64,000 bases of DNA, taken from contig URZM01000001.1 of assembly GCA_900552315.1 (NCBI GenBank), forward strand, positions 1 through 64,000. Reading direction: 5' to 3'. Shown here in pieces: positions 8,218-16,683 of the stretch. Source of the stretch: an uncultured Bacteroidales bacterium. Lineage in GTDB: Bacteria; Bacteroidota; Bacteroidia; Bacteroidales; Muribaculaceae. The first letter of the stretch is position 1; every line of letters starts with the position of its first letter. The translations under genes and the position numbers were made by a program. The notes below the pieces were generated by a model that searched no databases, had not been told where the DNA came from, and was given only the letters and a program-made list of their open reading frames with translations.

Positions 8218-9111
8218 ATGCAGACAGACAAAGATAAACCCGTGAAGGCTGACCCGGCTTTCCCCACAGTCGAGAATCCCGGCGAGATACGTCCGGAGGT
8301 GCTCAATTACGATGACATACGCCAGATGGTGCCCAAGTTCGACGGGCACGGGAAGCTGGTGAATTTCCTGCTGCGATTCCTGCAGGTGGACGAGGTGAAC
8401 GCCGTCCACTCACGCTGGTGCGACACACCCGGCCCTGAGTTCGTGCGCCGCATGATGGAGGAGGATTTCAAGATAAGGCTGCGCGTAGACGGTCAGGAGG
8501 TGCTCGACAACCTTCCCGAGGGCGCTTTCGTCACCGTGAGCAACCACCCTTTCGGGGCCCTGGACGGCATATCCCTTATATACCTCATCACGCGTCACCG
8601 CCCTGATTTCCGCGTCATGGTGAACATGATTCTCAACAAGATCACCGCCATGCGCCCCAATTTCATAGCCGTGAACGCATGGGGAGCCAAGTCGCCCGAG
8701 GCGCGCCGCGTGTCTATGCAGGGCGTGCGCCAGGCCATCACGATGCTCAAGACCGGCCATCCGGTGGGCTTCTTCCCGGCCGGCACCATGAGCAAGACCG
8801 ACTGGCACGGCCGTCTGCAAGACGGCCCCTGGCAACCCACGGTCATGCAGATAATACAGCGGGCCAAGGTGCCCGTCATCCCGGTCTTCTTCCATGGCTC
8901 CAACTCCTGGTGGTTCAATTTCCTGGGACACGCCTGCTGGCCCGCACGTTCCCTGCGACTCCCCGCCGAGGTGTTCCGCAAGCGTGGCAAGACACTGCAT
9001 GTGAGCGTGGGGCAGCCAGTGAGCGTGGAGGAACAGTCGGTGGCACACACCCCCGACGAGCTTGGAAAACTGTTGCGTGAGCGCACCTATGCCTTGCGTA
9101 CCTTGAAATGA
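8218..9111 (+). CDS. lysophospholipid/hemolysin-type acyltransferase
   Basis: The protein has 297 residues from the ATG at 8218; a GTG at 8209 overlapping the previous stop is an alternative. It carries the PlsC-like catalytic block as NHPFGALDG, where His and Asp are separated by five rather than four residues. That spacing is common in the hemolysin-like (COG3176-type) branch. FFPAGTMSK is the substrate-binding E/P-G-T region, and VPVIPVFFHGSNSWWFN follows. No membrane segment is strong, so it may be peripheral. It probably acylates a lyso-lipid or an amine-linked lipid made by the cluster (inference). Confidence 0.8.
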   Translation: MQTDKDKPVKADPAFPTVENPGEIRPEVLNYDDIRQMVPKFDGHGKLVNFLLRFLQVDEVNAVHSRWCDTPGPEFVRRMMEEDFKIRLRVDGQEVLDNLPEGAFVTVSNHPFGALDGISLIYLITRHRPDFRVMVNMILNKITAMRPNFIAVNAWGAKSPEARRVSMQGVRQAITMLKTGHPVGFFPAGTMSKTDWHGRLQDGPWQPTVMQIIQRAKVPVIPVFFHGSNSWWFNFLGHACWPARSLRLPAEVFRKRGKTLHVSVGQPVSVEEQSVAHTPDELGKLLRERTYALRTLK

Positions 9112-9120
9112 TTACCCGAC

Positions 9121-10074
9121 ATGAACTCAGACAAGACCTCTGCCTACAGGCAGTCCCTCAAGAGCTCCGACACGGAGGAGTGGTTCGACCTCATCTTCTA
9201 CCGCCGCATAGGATACGCATGGGCGCTCCTGGCCAAGAAGCTCGGCGTTACCCCCAACGTCATAACCATAGCCTCCATCTTTCTGGGCGTGGGCGCCGGA
9301 GTGCTCTTCTACTACGACAACATCTGGCTCAACGTGGCCGGGATGCTGTTGCTGGTGTGGGCCAACTCCTTCGACTCGGCCGACGGGCAGCTCGCGCGCC
9401 TCACGGGGCAGTATTCGCGTCTGGGACGTATCCTGGACGGAGTAAGCGGCGACCTGTGGTTCATATCCATCTACATCTGCATCTGCCTGCGCGAGTGCGC
9501 CGCCCGAGGATTCTTCGGCCACCATCATTGGGCCATCTGGGCGTTGGCCGCAACGGCCGGCGTATGCCATTCCTTGCAGGCTGCCCAGGCTGACTATTAC
9601 AGGCAGTTCCACCTCTTCTTCCTGAAAGGCAAGGACGGGTCTGAACTGGACTCTTCGGCTCCCCTAAGGCAGAAATACGCCTCCATGAGCTGGCGCGAGA
9701 ACCTCTTCAGCAAACTGGTGTTGATGTTTTATATAGGTTACACCTCCTCGCAGGAGAGACGCACCCCCTCCATGCAGGCCCTCAGGAAAGCGCTCAGGCA
9801 GCGCTTCGGTGACGGCGAAGCCTTCTTCCTCCCGCAGGAAAAAGCGGTCCGCCGTACAGCCCGCGACGGCCAGGGCCTGCTCATGAAGTACACCAACATA
9901 CTCTCCTTCAACACCCGGTGCTTCGCGCTCTTCATATCCCTGGCGGTGGGCATGCCTTGGCTGTATTTTCTCTTCGAGCTTACGGTGCTTAACGCACTGC
10001 TTGTATACATGGTATGGAGCCACGAGCGCATATGCCGGCGTTTCACCGCCGCCTTGCGCCAAGGACGTTATTGA
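9121..10074 (+). CDS. second CDP-alcohol phosphatidyltransferase with altered active-site motif
   Basis: This 317-residue membrane protein is longer than the first family member in the cluster. The signature reads Asp85, Asp88-Gly89, Ala92-Arg93, Gly102 and Asp106, but position 110, where the catalytic base Asp should be, is Gly; an Asp follows at 111 (DGVSGD). About six membrane helices are interrupted by a soluble stretch around 170-250. It may be a true enzyme with a one-residue shift in helix 3, or a paralogue with another substrate such as CDP-inositol or another activated head group. Nine bases separate it from the upstream gene. Confidence 0.82.
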   Translation: MNSDKTSAYRQSLKSSDTEEWFDLIFYRRIGYAWALLAKKLGVTPNVITIASIFLGVGAGVLFYYDNIWLNVAGMLLLVWANSFDSADGQLARLTGQYSRLGRILDGVSGDLWFISIYICICLRECAARGFFGHHHWAIWALAATAGVCHSLQAAQADYYRQFHLFFLKGKDGSELDSSAPLRQKYASMSWRENLFSKLVLMFYIGYTSSQERRTPSMQALRKALRQRFGDGEAFFLPQEKAVRRTARDGQGLLMKYTNILSFNTRCFALFISLAVGMPWLYFLFELTVLNALLVYMVWSHERICRRFTAALRQGRY

Positions 10075-10081
10075 GATTATT

Positions 10082-10810
10082 ATGGAAAACATGGATTTCA
10101 GCGGAATCAAGGGAATTATTTTAGATTACGGCGGCACCATAGACTCCAAGGGAGACCACTGGAGCCACGTCATCTGGAACGCATATCAGCGTGCCGGAGT
10201 CATGGTGGAGCATGAGGCGTTTCGTGACGCATACGTGTACGCGGAGCGCGAGCTGGCCCGCACGCTCCACATATTGCCCCATCATGACTTTCACGACCTG
10301 CTTCTCATAAAGATGCGCATAGAGCTGCAATACCTGGCCGACGGGCAGTTCTTCCCCCCGGAGCAGGTAGAGGCCAAGGCCCGCGAGGTGGCGCGCTACT
10401 GCTACGAAACGGCCCGCGACTGCATCGAGGAGGCGCGTCCTGTGCTGGAGGAGCTGCACCGGCGCTTCCCGATGGTGCTGGTCTCCAATTTCTACGGCAA
10501 TGTGGAGGCTGTGCTCAAGGATTTCGACCTGCTGCGCTATTTCGACAAGGTCATAGAGAGCGCCGTGGTGGGCGTGCGCAAGCCCGACCCTCGCATTTTC
10601 CAGCTCGGCCTCAAGGCGCTCGGCATGCCTGCCCGGGAGGTCCTGGTGGTCGGAGACAGTTACCGCAAGGACATAGAACCGGCCATGTCGCTCGGATGCG
10701 CCACCCTGTGGCTGAAGGGCAAGGGATGGGATAGCGATGATGAGGATAAGCTTCCCGCGAATGTTATCGGCCAGCTGGGCGATGTGCTCGCTTTCCTTGA
10801 GGGAGCCTGA
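10082..10810 (+). CDS. HAD-superfamily hydrolase
   Basis: The 242-residue cytoplasmic protein has motif I as LDYGGTID, in which the first Asp (nucleophile) is present and the second position is Gly, as in several YihX/YjjG-like HAD branches. Motif II is LVSNFYGN, motif III the Lys in GVRKPDPRIF, and motif IV VVGDSYRKDIEPA. The cap is helical (about residues 20-115). It ends the inositol-lipid run, 7 bp after the previous gene, so a role on a phosphorylated intermediate such as inositol phosphate is plausible but not shown. The ATG at 10082 is chosen because earlier codons lie inside the previous gene. Confidence 0.85.
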   Translation: MENMDFSGIKGIILDYGGTIDSKGDHWSHVIWNAYQRAGVMVEHEAFRDAYVYAERELARTLHILPHHDFHDLLLIKMRIELQYLADGQFFPPEQVEAKAREVARYCYETARDCIEEARPVLEELHRRFPMVLVSNFYGNVEAVLKDFDLLRYFDKVIESAVVGVRKPDPRIFQLGLKALGMPAREVLVVGDSYRKDIEPAMSLGCATLWLKGKGWDSDDEDKLPANVIGQLGDVLAFLEGA

Positions 10811-11120
10811 CATTGTCTCTTGTCTGTCCTGTAACGTATGGAGGGGATAATCACTGAAAGCCCTGTTAACGATTATTAACATATTATGCGTGTATAGGGT
10901 TGCAATACAATTGAATTTAAGATATTTTAACTATTTTAACAATATTTCACGTATAGATTATAAAGTTTTTTAAAAAATTCCTTTTATATATCCGAAAAAG
11001 GATATAATTTTACACCCAAATTCCTTACGGCTTCATCATGTCGTGGCGGATTATGGTGGATGCCGCCATGAGGCGTCCCGTGAATTGACTATAAAACAAC
11101 AACATAACTATTCTAAATCT
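10811..11120 (+). promoter_or_regulatory. AT-rich leader and promoter region of the inositol-phosphate synthase gene
   Basis: This 310-bp gene-free stretch is strikingly AT-rich from 10855 to 11020. A 7-bp inverted repeat (TATATCC 10987-10993, GGATATA 11000-11006) overlaps a -7-like TAATTTTA at 11005-11012; no good -33 TTTG is visible at the right distance. The result would be a leader of about 100 nt. The inverted repeat is a candidate operator. No terminator was seen, so read-through from the upstream operon is possible. Confidence 0.5.
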
Positions 11121-12449
11121 ATGGAAGGAAAAGTAGCTGAGAAGCCCAATGGCAAATTAGGCGTTCTCGTGGTTGGTAACGGCGCGGTCGCTACCACATT
11201 CATGACCGGTGTGCTCATGACGCGCAAAGGTCTCGCGAAGCCGGTCGGCTCCATGACTCAGTATGACAAGATCCGTGTAGGTCGCGGCGAAAACAAGAAA
11301 TATCTCCACTATAAAGACATCGTGCCTCTGGCAGACCTCAACGACATCGTATTCGGCACCTGGGACGTATATCCCGCCAACGCATACGAGTCCGCGCTCA
11401 ACGCCGAAGTCCTGAAAGAGAAGGACATCGAGCCTGTGAAGGAGGAGCTTATGGCCATCAAGCCCATGAAGGCCGCTTTCGACAAGAACTACGCCAAGCG
11501 TCTGGATGGCGACAACACCATGGGCGACATCACCCGTTGGCAGATGGTGGAGAACCTGCGCGAGGATATCCGCAATTTCAAGAAAGAGACCGGCGTGGAT
11601 CGCGTGGTTGTGCTCTGGGCCGCTTCTACCGAGGTTTATGTGCCCGTAGACGAGAAGATACACGGCACCGAGGCCGCCATGGTGGAGGCCATGAAGGCTG
11701 ACGACCGCGAACATATAGCTCCCTCAATGTGCTATGCTTACGCTGCGCTGCTCGAGGGATGCCCCTTCATCATGGGCGCGCCCAACACCACCGTCGATTT
11801 CCCCGCCATGTGGGAGGTGGCCGAGAGGACGAAAATGCCTATCGCAGGCAAGGATTTCAAGACCGGCCAGACCCTGGTGAAGTCCGGTTTCGCACCCATC
11901 ATCGGCACTCGCTGCCTGGGCCTGAATGGATGGTTCTCCACAAACATACTGGGCAACCGCGACGGCCTCGTGCTCGACGAGCCCGCCAATTTCCGCACGA
12001 AAGAGGTCTCCAAGCTCTCGACCCTGGAATCCATCCTCGTGCCTGAGGACCAGCCGGACCTCTACGCACACGGAAACGACGAGGACACGCAGTACTACCA
12101 CAAGGTGCGCATCAACTACTATCCTCCCCGCAACGACAACAAGGAGGGATGGGACAACATCGACATCTTCGGCTGGATGGGCTATCCCATGCAGATAAAG
12201 ATCAATTTCCTGTGCCGCGACTCCATCTTGGCAGCTCCCCTCTGCCTTGACCTGGTGCTCCTTTCCGACCTCGCCGCCCGCGCAGGCCGCTACGGCACGC
12301 AGCGCTTCCTCTCCTTCTTCCTCAAGAGCCCCATGCACGACTACACCCAGGGCGAGGTGCCTGTGAACCACCTCTTCCAGCAGTACGTGATGCTCAAGAA
12401 CGCCATCCGCGAGATGGGCGGATACGAGGCAGACGAGGAGATCGACTGA
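11121..12449 (+). CDS. myo-inositol-1(3)-phosphate synthase
   Basis: The enzyme converts glucose-6-phosphate to inositol-3-phosphate with bound NAD, the committed step to inositol lipids. The 442-residue protein begins with the NAD-binding GVLVVGNGAVATTF (about residues 13-26) and contains GAPNTTVDFP, AGKDFKTGQTLVKSG (the conserved GDDFKSGQT region with catalytic Lys) and a C-terminal NHLFQQYVMLKNA. The ATG at 11121 is chosen because the family-typical N-terminus begins there; the open frame extends upstream to 11043 without conserved sequence. It is separated from the rest of the cluster by 310 bp and ends at a strong terminator, so it is probably regulated separately. Confidence 0.95.
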   Translation: MEGKVAEKPNGKLGVLVVGNGAVATTFMTGVLMTRKGLAKPVGSMTQYDKIRVGRGENKKYLHYKDIVPLADLNDIVFGTWDVYPANAYESALNAEVLKEKDIEPVKEELMAIKPMKAAFDKNYAKRLDGDNTMGDITRWQMVENLREDIRNFKKETGVDRVVVLWAASTEVYVPVDEKIHGTEAAMVEAMKADDREHIAPSMCYAYAALLEGCPFIMGAPNTTVDFPAMWEVAERTKMPIAGKDFKTGQTLVKSGFAPIIGTRCLGLNGWFSTNILGNRDGLVLDEPANFRTKEVSKLSTLESILVPEDQPDLYAHGNDEDTQYYHKVRINYYPPRNDNKEGWDNIDIFGWMGYPMQIKINFLCRDSILAAPLCLDLVLLSDLAARAGRYGTQRFLSFFLKSPMHDYTQGEVPVNHLFQQYVMLKNAIREMGGYEADEEID

Positions 12450-12473
12450 TTCAATACCCCCACAAAGCATATC

Positions 12474-12511
12474 GACGCATCCACGGCTTTTGCCGTGGAT
12501 GCGTCTTTCTT
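12474..12511 (+). terminator. strong intrinsic terminator after the inositol-phosphate synthase gene
   Basis: A perfect 14-bp stem (GACGCATCCACGGC with its complement at 12492-12505), a TTTT loop and the tail TTTCTT. It starts 25 bp after the stop codon. Confidence 0.9.
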
Positions 12512-12532
12512 ATGGCTGATTCATGGCGCGAT

Positions 12533-12564
12533 TTTGTATGTAAAGTGGATTTTTAGTATATTTG
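12533..12564 (+). promoter_or_regulatory. Bacteroidota promoter
   Basis: TTTG (12533-12536), 20 bp, then TATATTTG (12557-12564) match the -33/-7 pattern. The transcript would have a leader of about 105 nt before the ATG at 12678. Confidence 0.7.
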
Positions 12565-12677
12565 CAGCACGATATATCTTGGATTGCGGAATCAGGGATG
12601 TCCGAATCCTATGTTTATTCTGTTTATAACGCTGTATCTGCATAAACAATTTATTTTACCAATTAATTATCAAGACG

Positions 12678-14057
12678 ATGAAAGAAATTGAAGAGAAGAC
12701 GATGATGGCCGCTCCCGCTGCAAAGGCGAAGCGAAGCCGTTTCCTAAAGGCGATGGCCTGTGTCGCGGCCTTGGCCGTGTCGTTTCCCGCTGCCGGCCTG
12801 GCTCAGGACAAGGCGGACGACGGGGTGGTGTACGATCTGGACATTATCGAGACATTCCCCCCCGTAGGTGCCGTAGACATGACGACTGTGACATGGGACG
12901 TGACTCTGGTCACATGGTCGCACGACTACAATTACCGTCCGGGGGCGCGTGTGAGCCTGGCCAATGCCAAAGGGACGTACGACAAGGAAGGCCCGCTGGA
13001 GGACTCCTCCGAGACGGCAGACTTGCGTACGGTAAAGCTTATCCATGGACCCGAGCCGAGCGAGAACGGCACTTATACCCTTACGATACCCCAAGGCTCC
13101 TTCGGCGACGCCGCCTGGCTCGCTGACCCTGCGAAAGGACACTCCAACCCTGAGATAAAGGTCGTGTGGCGCGTCTATAACGCGGCCGGCACAACCGCCG
13201 CGTATGACGTGGAGGTGCTTTCCACCTCGCCTGCCGACAAGGGCACGGCAGATATAGGGTCCTCTCCCTTCAAGCTGACCGTCACAGGTCCCGGAGAGCT
13301 TGGTTACATAGACGGTGTCTACGCCACCTTGGTCAATGCGGAGTCGCACTACGAAGGCAAGGTGCGCTTTACATCTGCTGCCGATAAAGACGGCAACACA
13401 GTCTTCTCCACTGCCGTGACCCCTGAGATTACCCGCAACGGCACCTACACCCTCTCTATTCCCGAGGGTATGTTCGGCGACCTCCCTTTTGCAGCCGACA
13501 GCTCCGAGGGGCACGGCAACGTACCTTACACCATGAGCTTTGAGGTGACAGGAGGTCTGCCCCCCAAAGGCCCCGTGGAGTATGACCTGGTGCCTGAGGT
13601 GACCCCCGCCAACGGCTCCACCGTAAGCTACGATGAGGTGAAATACCTCCTGTTCGTCTTCCCGGAGGGAACTGACTGGGTCAACGAGAACGATGCAAAG
13701 GCCATCTTGCGTTGCCAGCCGGCAAACTTTTTCGGCACCGCTCTCTTCCGTCGTCTCGAGGACGCTCCCGGCACCTTCTACCTAAAGTTCGGCAACAAGG
13801 TGTACCGTGACGGTGAATATTCGCTCGTCTTGAACAAGGGCATATTCATGGATGCCGACCAAGAACACTCCAACCCGGAGATTACCTACATCTGGAACGT
13901 GGTCGCCTCCACGGGCATAGACGGAGTGGAGTCCGAAGAGGATGCCGTCCCCGGCGTGTATGACCTCAACGGCGTATACATGGGCGCCGACGCCAAGGGT
14001 CTCCCCGCAGGCGTGTACGTGGTGAAGGGCAATAAGGTCCTGGTCACCGGAAAGTGA
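12678..14057 (+). CDS. secreted repeat protein with C-terminal sorting-like tail
   Basis: A 459-residue exported protein with a long positively charged N-terminus, a hydrophobic stretch and an LAQ cleavage-type site near residue 43. The body has three related beta modules. Each ends in a G-T/E-Y-x-L turn, a G-x-F-x-D element and an acidic H-S-N-P-like strand (GTYTLTIPQGSFGD, GTYTLSIPEGMFGD, GEYSLVLNKGIFMD). The last 35 residues (GVYDLNGVYMG to VYVVKGNKVLVTGK) look like the Bacteroidota C-terminal sorting-domain type. It is monocistronic between a strong promoter and a terminator. Function unknown; surface or secreted by inference. Confidence 0.75.
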   Translation: MKEIEEKTMMAAPAAKAKRSRFLKAMACVAALAVSFPAAGLAQDKADDGVVYDLDIIETFPPVGAVDMTTVTWDVTLVTWSHDYNYRPGARVSLANAKGTYDKEGPLEDSSETADLRTVKLIHGPEPSENGTYTLTIPQGSFGDAAWLADPAKGHSNPEIKVVWRVYNAAGTTAAYDVEVLSTSPADKGTADIGSSPFKLTVTGPGELGYIDGVYATLVNAESHYEGKVRFTSAADKDGNTVFSTAVTPEITRNGTYTLSIPEGMFGDLPFAADSSEGHGNVPYTMSFEVTGGLPPKGPVEYDLVPEVTPANGSTVSYDEVKYLLFVFPEGTDWVNENDAKAILRCQPANFFGTALFRRLEDAPGTFYLKFGNKVYRDGEYSLVLNKGIFMDADQEHSNPEITYIWNVVASTGIDGVESEEDAVPGVYDLNGVYMGADAKGLPAGVYVVKGNKVLVTGK

Positions 14058-14086
14058 TTCGGCTCGCACAGGCGCAATTATACTAT

Positions 14087-14120
14087 AAAGGCGCGCGGCC
14101 CCCCGGGCCGTGCGCCTTTT
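14087..14120 (+). terminator. bidirectional intrinsic terminator
   Basis: AAAGGCGCGCGGCCC (14087-14101), a CCC loop and GGGCCGTGCGCCTTT (14105-14119) form a 15-bp stem with one G-T pair. A-tract and T-tract flanks on the two sides let it serve both this gene and the convergent transporter gene on the minus strand. Confidence 0.85.
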
Positions 14121-14138
14121 GCATGTTTATGTGCCTCG

Positions 14139-15182
14139 TCAGGCTATCGTGGCGCGTACCACGAAGAAACTGAGCACCCCGATGATGATCCAGAGCATGA
14201 TAGCCAGGACGAGCGGTTTGGCGCCGACCTTGCGCACCACCGCCAGCGACAGGCTCGCGCCTATGGCGAAGAGCACGAGCACGAGGGCCTTCTTGGCGCA
14301 CCACACTATGCCTGCGTAGAAGCCCTGAATCTCCGGCAGGATATGTCCGGTATGGATGAACGACGTATGGGCCGAGAGCCAGTCCAGTACGGCAGGGGTG
14401 TAGGTGTTGATGATCATGGCCAGGATGAAATAGAAGATAAACCAGGGAATGTTGACCTTCCGCTTCTCGCCCGGGGCGCTGTTGGCCTTTTCCTTCCTTC
14501 CGAAATACCACATGGTGAAGAATGCCAGCGGGATTATCCACAGCGCGCGGGTGCATTTGATGAGAGTGGCTATCTCGCAGGCCTCAGGGCCGTATGCGTC
14601 ACCGGCGCCGACCACCGACGAGGTGTCGTGGATGGCGATGGCCGCCCAGGTGCCGAACTGGGTCTGGCTCATCTCGAAATAATGGCCCAAAGGAGGGAAG
14701 ACAAACAGCGCTATGGCGTTGAGTATGAAGATGACCCCGAGGCTCACGGCCATCTCATGCTCGTTGGCCTTGACCACTGGCCCTACAGCGGCTATGGCGC
14801 TCCCGCCGCAGATGGCCGTGCCCGAAGAGATGAGATAGCTGCTCTTCGCGTTGATGTTCATCACTCCGGCCACCATGACTACCACCACCGACACCACGGT
14901 GAATATCATGCCGTCCGCGCCGCTCTTCAGCGAGTCGAGCAGATTCATGCCGAAACCCAGCCCCACTACGGAAATCTGTAGCAGATACTTGGACAGCTTT
15001 TTGTTGAATTTGGGGCATGGCGTGCCGAACACGAAGGCGAACATCAATCCCAGGAACAAGGCGATGGCGGGGGTGATGAGCGGGTCTCCGGCTTCCGAAA
15101 ACAATTCGAAGGGAATCACCATCAGTACCAGCATAAACCAGTAGAGGTTCTTGCCCAGTTGCTTCATTGTTAACTTTGACAT
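14139..15182 (-). CDS. YeiH/UPF0324 family putative sulfate exporter
   Basis: The 347-residue protein has about ten hydrophobic helices. LPLITPAIALFLGLMFAFVFG-type start, LLQISVVGLGFGMNL, and SSYLISSGTAICGGSAIAAVGPVV followed by DTSSVVGAGDAYG are the conserved segments of the YeiH family (formerly Cons_hypoth698). Family members are annotated as inner-membrane anion exporters, but direct transport evidence is limited. The start could instead be the internal ATG at 15167. It lies 15 bp downstream of the flippase-like gene on the same strand, so the two may be co-transcribed. Confidence 0.85.
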   Translation of the reverse strand: MSKLTMKQLGKNLYWFMLVLMVIPFELFSEAGDPLITPAIALFLGLMFAFVFGTPCPKFNKKLSKYLLQISVVGLGFGMNLLDSLKSGADGMIFTVVSVVVVMVAGVMNINAKSSYLISSGTAICGGSAIAAVGPVVKANEHEMAVSLGVIFILNAIALFVFPPLGHYFEMSQTQFGTWAAIAIHDTSSVVGAGDAYGPEACEIATLIKCTRALWIIPLAFFTMWYFGRKEKANSAPGEKRKVNIPWFIFYFILAMIINTYTPAVLDWLSAHTSFIHTGHILPEIQGFYAGIVWCAKKALVLVLFAIGASLSLAVVRKVGAKPLVLAIMLWIIIGVLSFFVVRATIA

Positions 15183-15197
15183 ATACTTATTTTATGT

Positions 15198-16652
15198 TTA
15201 GGAATGATTCTTCTTGAGTATGTATGCCCGGGCCTCTTTCAGCACCGGGTCACGCATCAGGGCAAGTGTGCCCAGATATATCAGCGCCCCTGAGATGGCC
15301 TGGGCGGCGAGCACAAGCGGCGCTTGGCTGAACACGCCCTCTATGAGCCACGCGCCTCCCATGGCGGCCACGGTGAGCATGAAGTACAGCCCCATGCCGG
15401 ATGTAAGGGTGCGCGCGCTGTAGCCGGTGGAGCGTGCGGTGAGGCACAGCACGGCCAGCCAGGTCACGGCTCCCGCCGCCAGCTGCCCCCACACCAGCAT
15501 CTCGACTGAGTGCAGCCATACGGTGGCCGCTATGGCCGCCAAGGTCGCCAGATCCTTGACTGCCTCGACGAGCACAAGAGTGCGGGCATAGCCCAGCGAG
15601 AGCAGGTAGTTGGCGTATAGCGAGCATATCACCGTGAGCGTGCCCCGGGCCACAAGTATCTGGAACAGGATGACGGCAGAGTCCCACTTTGTGCCGAACA
15701 GGGTGTGGAATATTGCCGGAGCCATCACGGCCAGCGCGCCCATGAAGGGGAAAAGCATGAAGGCCGTCAGACGGTTCACTTTCAGCAAAGTGATTCGGTA
15801 TTGCTCGCTGTCGTCCTGGAAGCGTGAGAGCAGCGGCACGAAAGTGGCCGTGATGATTTGGGACAGGCTCGCGCTCCCCATCTTGCTCCACTTGTCGGCC
15901 TGTGTGTAGTCTCCCAGGGCGGTGAGGCTGTACCACACGCCGATCACGAAAGAATATATGTTGAGGAAGATGGTGTTGAGCAGAGAGCTCGTGAAGACTC
16001 CGGCTCCTACACGGTATATGCTTTTCAGCGACTCAATGGAGAAACAGGGCATCGGTCGCCATTTCCCGGCCATCCACAGCCAGAGGGTGCGTATCGAGGC
16101 CAGGATGATTGTCTGCCACACGAGAGCCCATGCACCGAAGCCTGCCAGGGCAAGCCAGATGCCGGCGCCACCGCTCACGGCAAGACCCGTCAGGTTGGAG
16201 ACCGCGATGCGTTTCACGGTCATGGATTTCATCAGCAGGTTCGTCTGGACTATGCCGAGCCCGTTGATTATGAAACTCAGGAACATCACCCGGCTGAGGG
16301 GGATGAGACGCGGATCGTCCTGAAACAGGCTCGACAAGGCCGGCGCACAGAAAAAGAGCGCGACATATAGCCCGCACGACATCATCAGGTTGAACCAGAA
16401 TACCGTGCTGTAATCCTTGTCGGTGGGTTGCTTCTTCTGGAGCAGCGCGCTCCCGAAACCGCTGTCGACGAAAATGGTGGCGAAAGCCTGGAACACGAGG
16501 ATGGCTCCCACCAGGCCGAAATCCTCTTTTGGCAGCACGTTGGCCAGGATAACGCCTGTGACGGCATACAGCACCTGCGAGGAAAAGCGGTCTATGCTGT
16601 TCCATTTCAGTGTGCGCGCCGTGCGCAGTTTCAGGTCGGGCTCGTGCGGCAT
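15198..16652 (-). CDS. polysaccharide flippase (Wzx/MATE-like family)
   Basis: This 484-residue inner-membrane protein has 12-14 predicted helices. The N-terminal TLKWNSIDRFSSQVLYAVTGVILANVLPKEDFG matches the WzxC/Polysacc_synt_3 type (lipid-linked oligosaccharide flippases), and FVDSGFGSALLQKKQPTD is a conserved loop of that family. The role would be translocation of undecaprenyl-linked O-antigen, exopolysaccharide or similar units. No glycosyltransferases are next to it, so the transported glycan is not predictable. It is followed closely by the YeiH-like gene. Confidence 0.88.
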   Translation of the reverse strand: MPHEPDLKLRTARTLKWNSIDRFSSQVLYAVTGVILANVLPKEDFGLVGAILVFQAFATIFVDSGFGSALLQKKQPTDKDYSTVFWFNLMMSCGLYVALFFCAPALSSLFQDDPRLIPLSRVMFLSFIINGLGIVQTNLLMKSMTVKRIAVSNLTGLAVSGGAGIWLALAGFGAWALVWQTIILASIRTLWLWMAGKWRPMPCFSIESLKSIYRVGAGVFTSSLLNTIFLNIYSFVIGVWYSLTALGDYTQADKWSKMGSASLSQIITATFVPLLSRFQDDSEQYRITLLKVNRLTAFMLFPFMGALAVMAPAIFHTLFGTKWDSAVILFQILVARGTLTVICSLYANYLLSLGYARTLVLVEAVKDLATLAAIAATVWLHSVEMLVWGQLAAGAVTWLAVLCLTARSTGYSARTLTSGMGLYFMLTVAAMGGAWLIEGVFSQAPLVLAAQAISGALIYLGTLALMRDPVLKEARAYILKKNHS

Positions 16653-16683
16653 GGGTTGATGTCAGGTTGGGAAATGAAGGAGG

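Noticed and set aside
8218..9111. inactivated acyltransferase because His and Asp are five residues apart
   Set aside because: The same NHP-x-G-x-x-D spacing is usual in the hemolysin-like acyltransferase branch.
10082..10810. frameshift or inactivation because HAD motif I reads DYGGT
   Set aside because: Loss of the second Asp in motif I is common in active YihX-type HAD branches, and motifs II-IV are intact.
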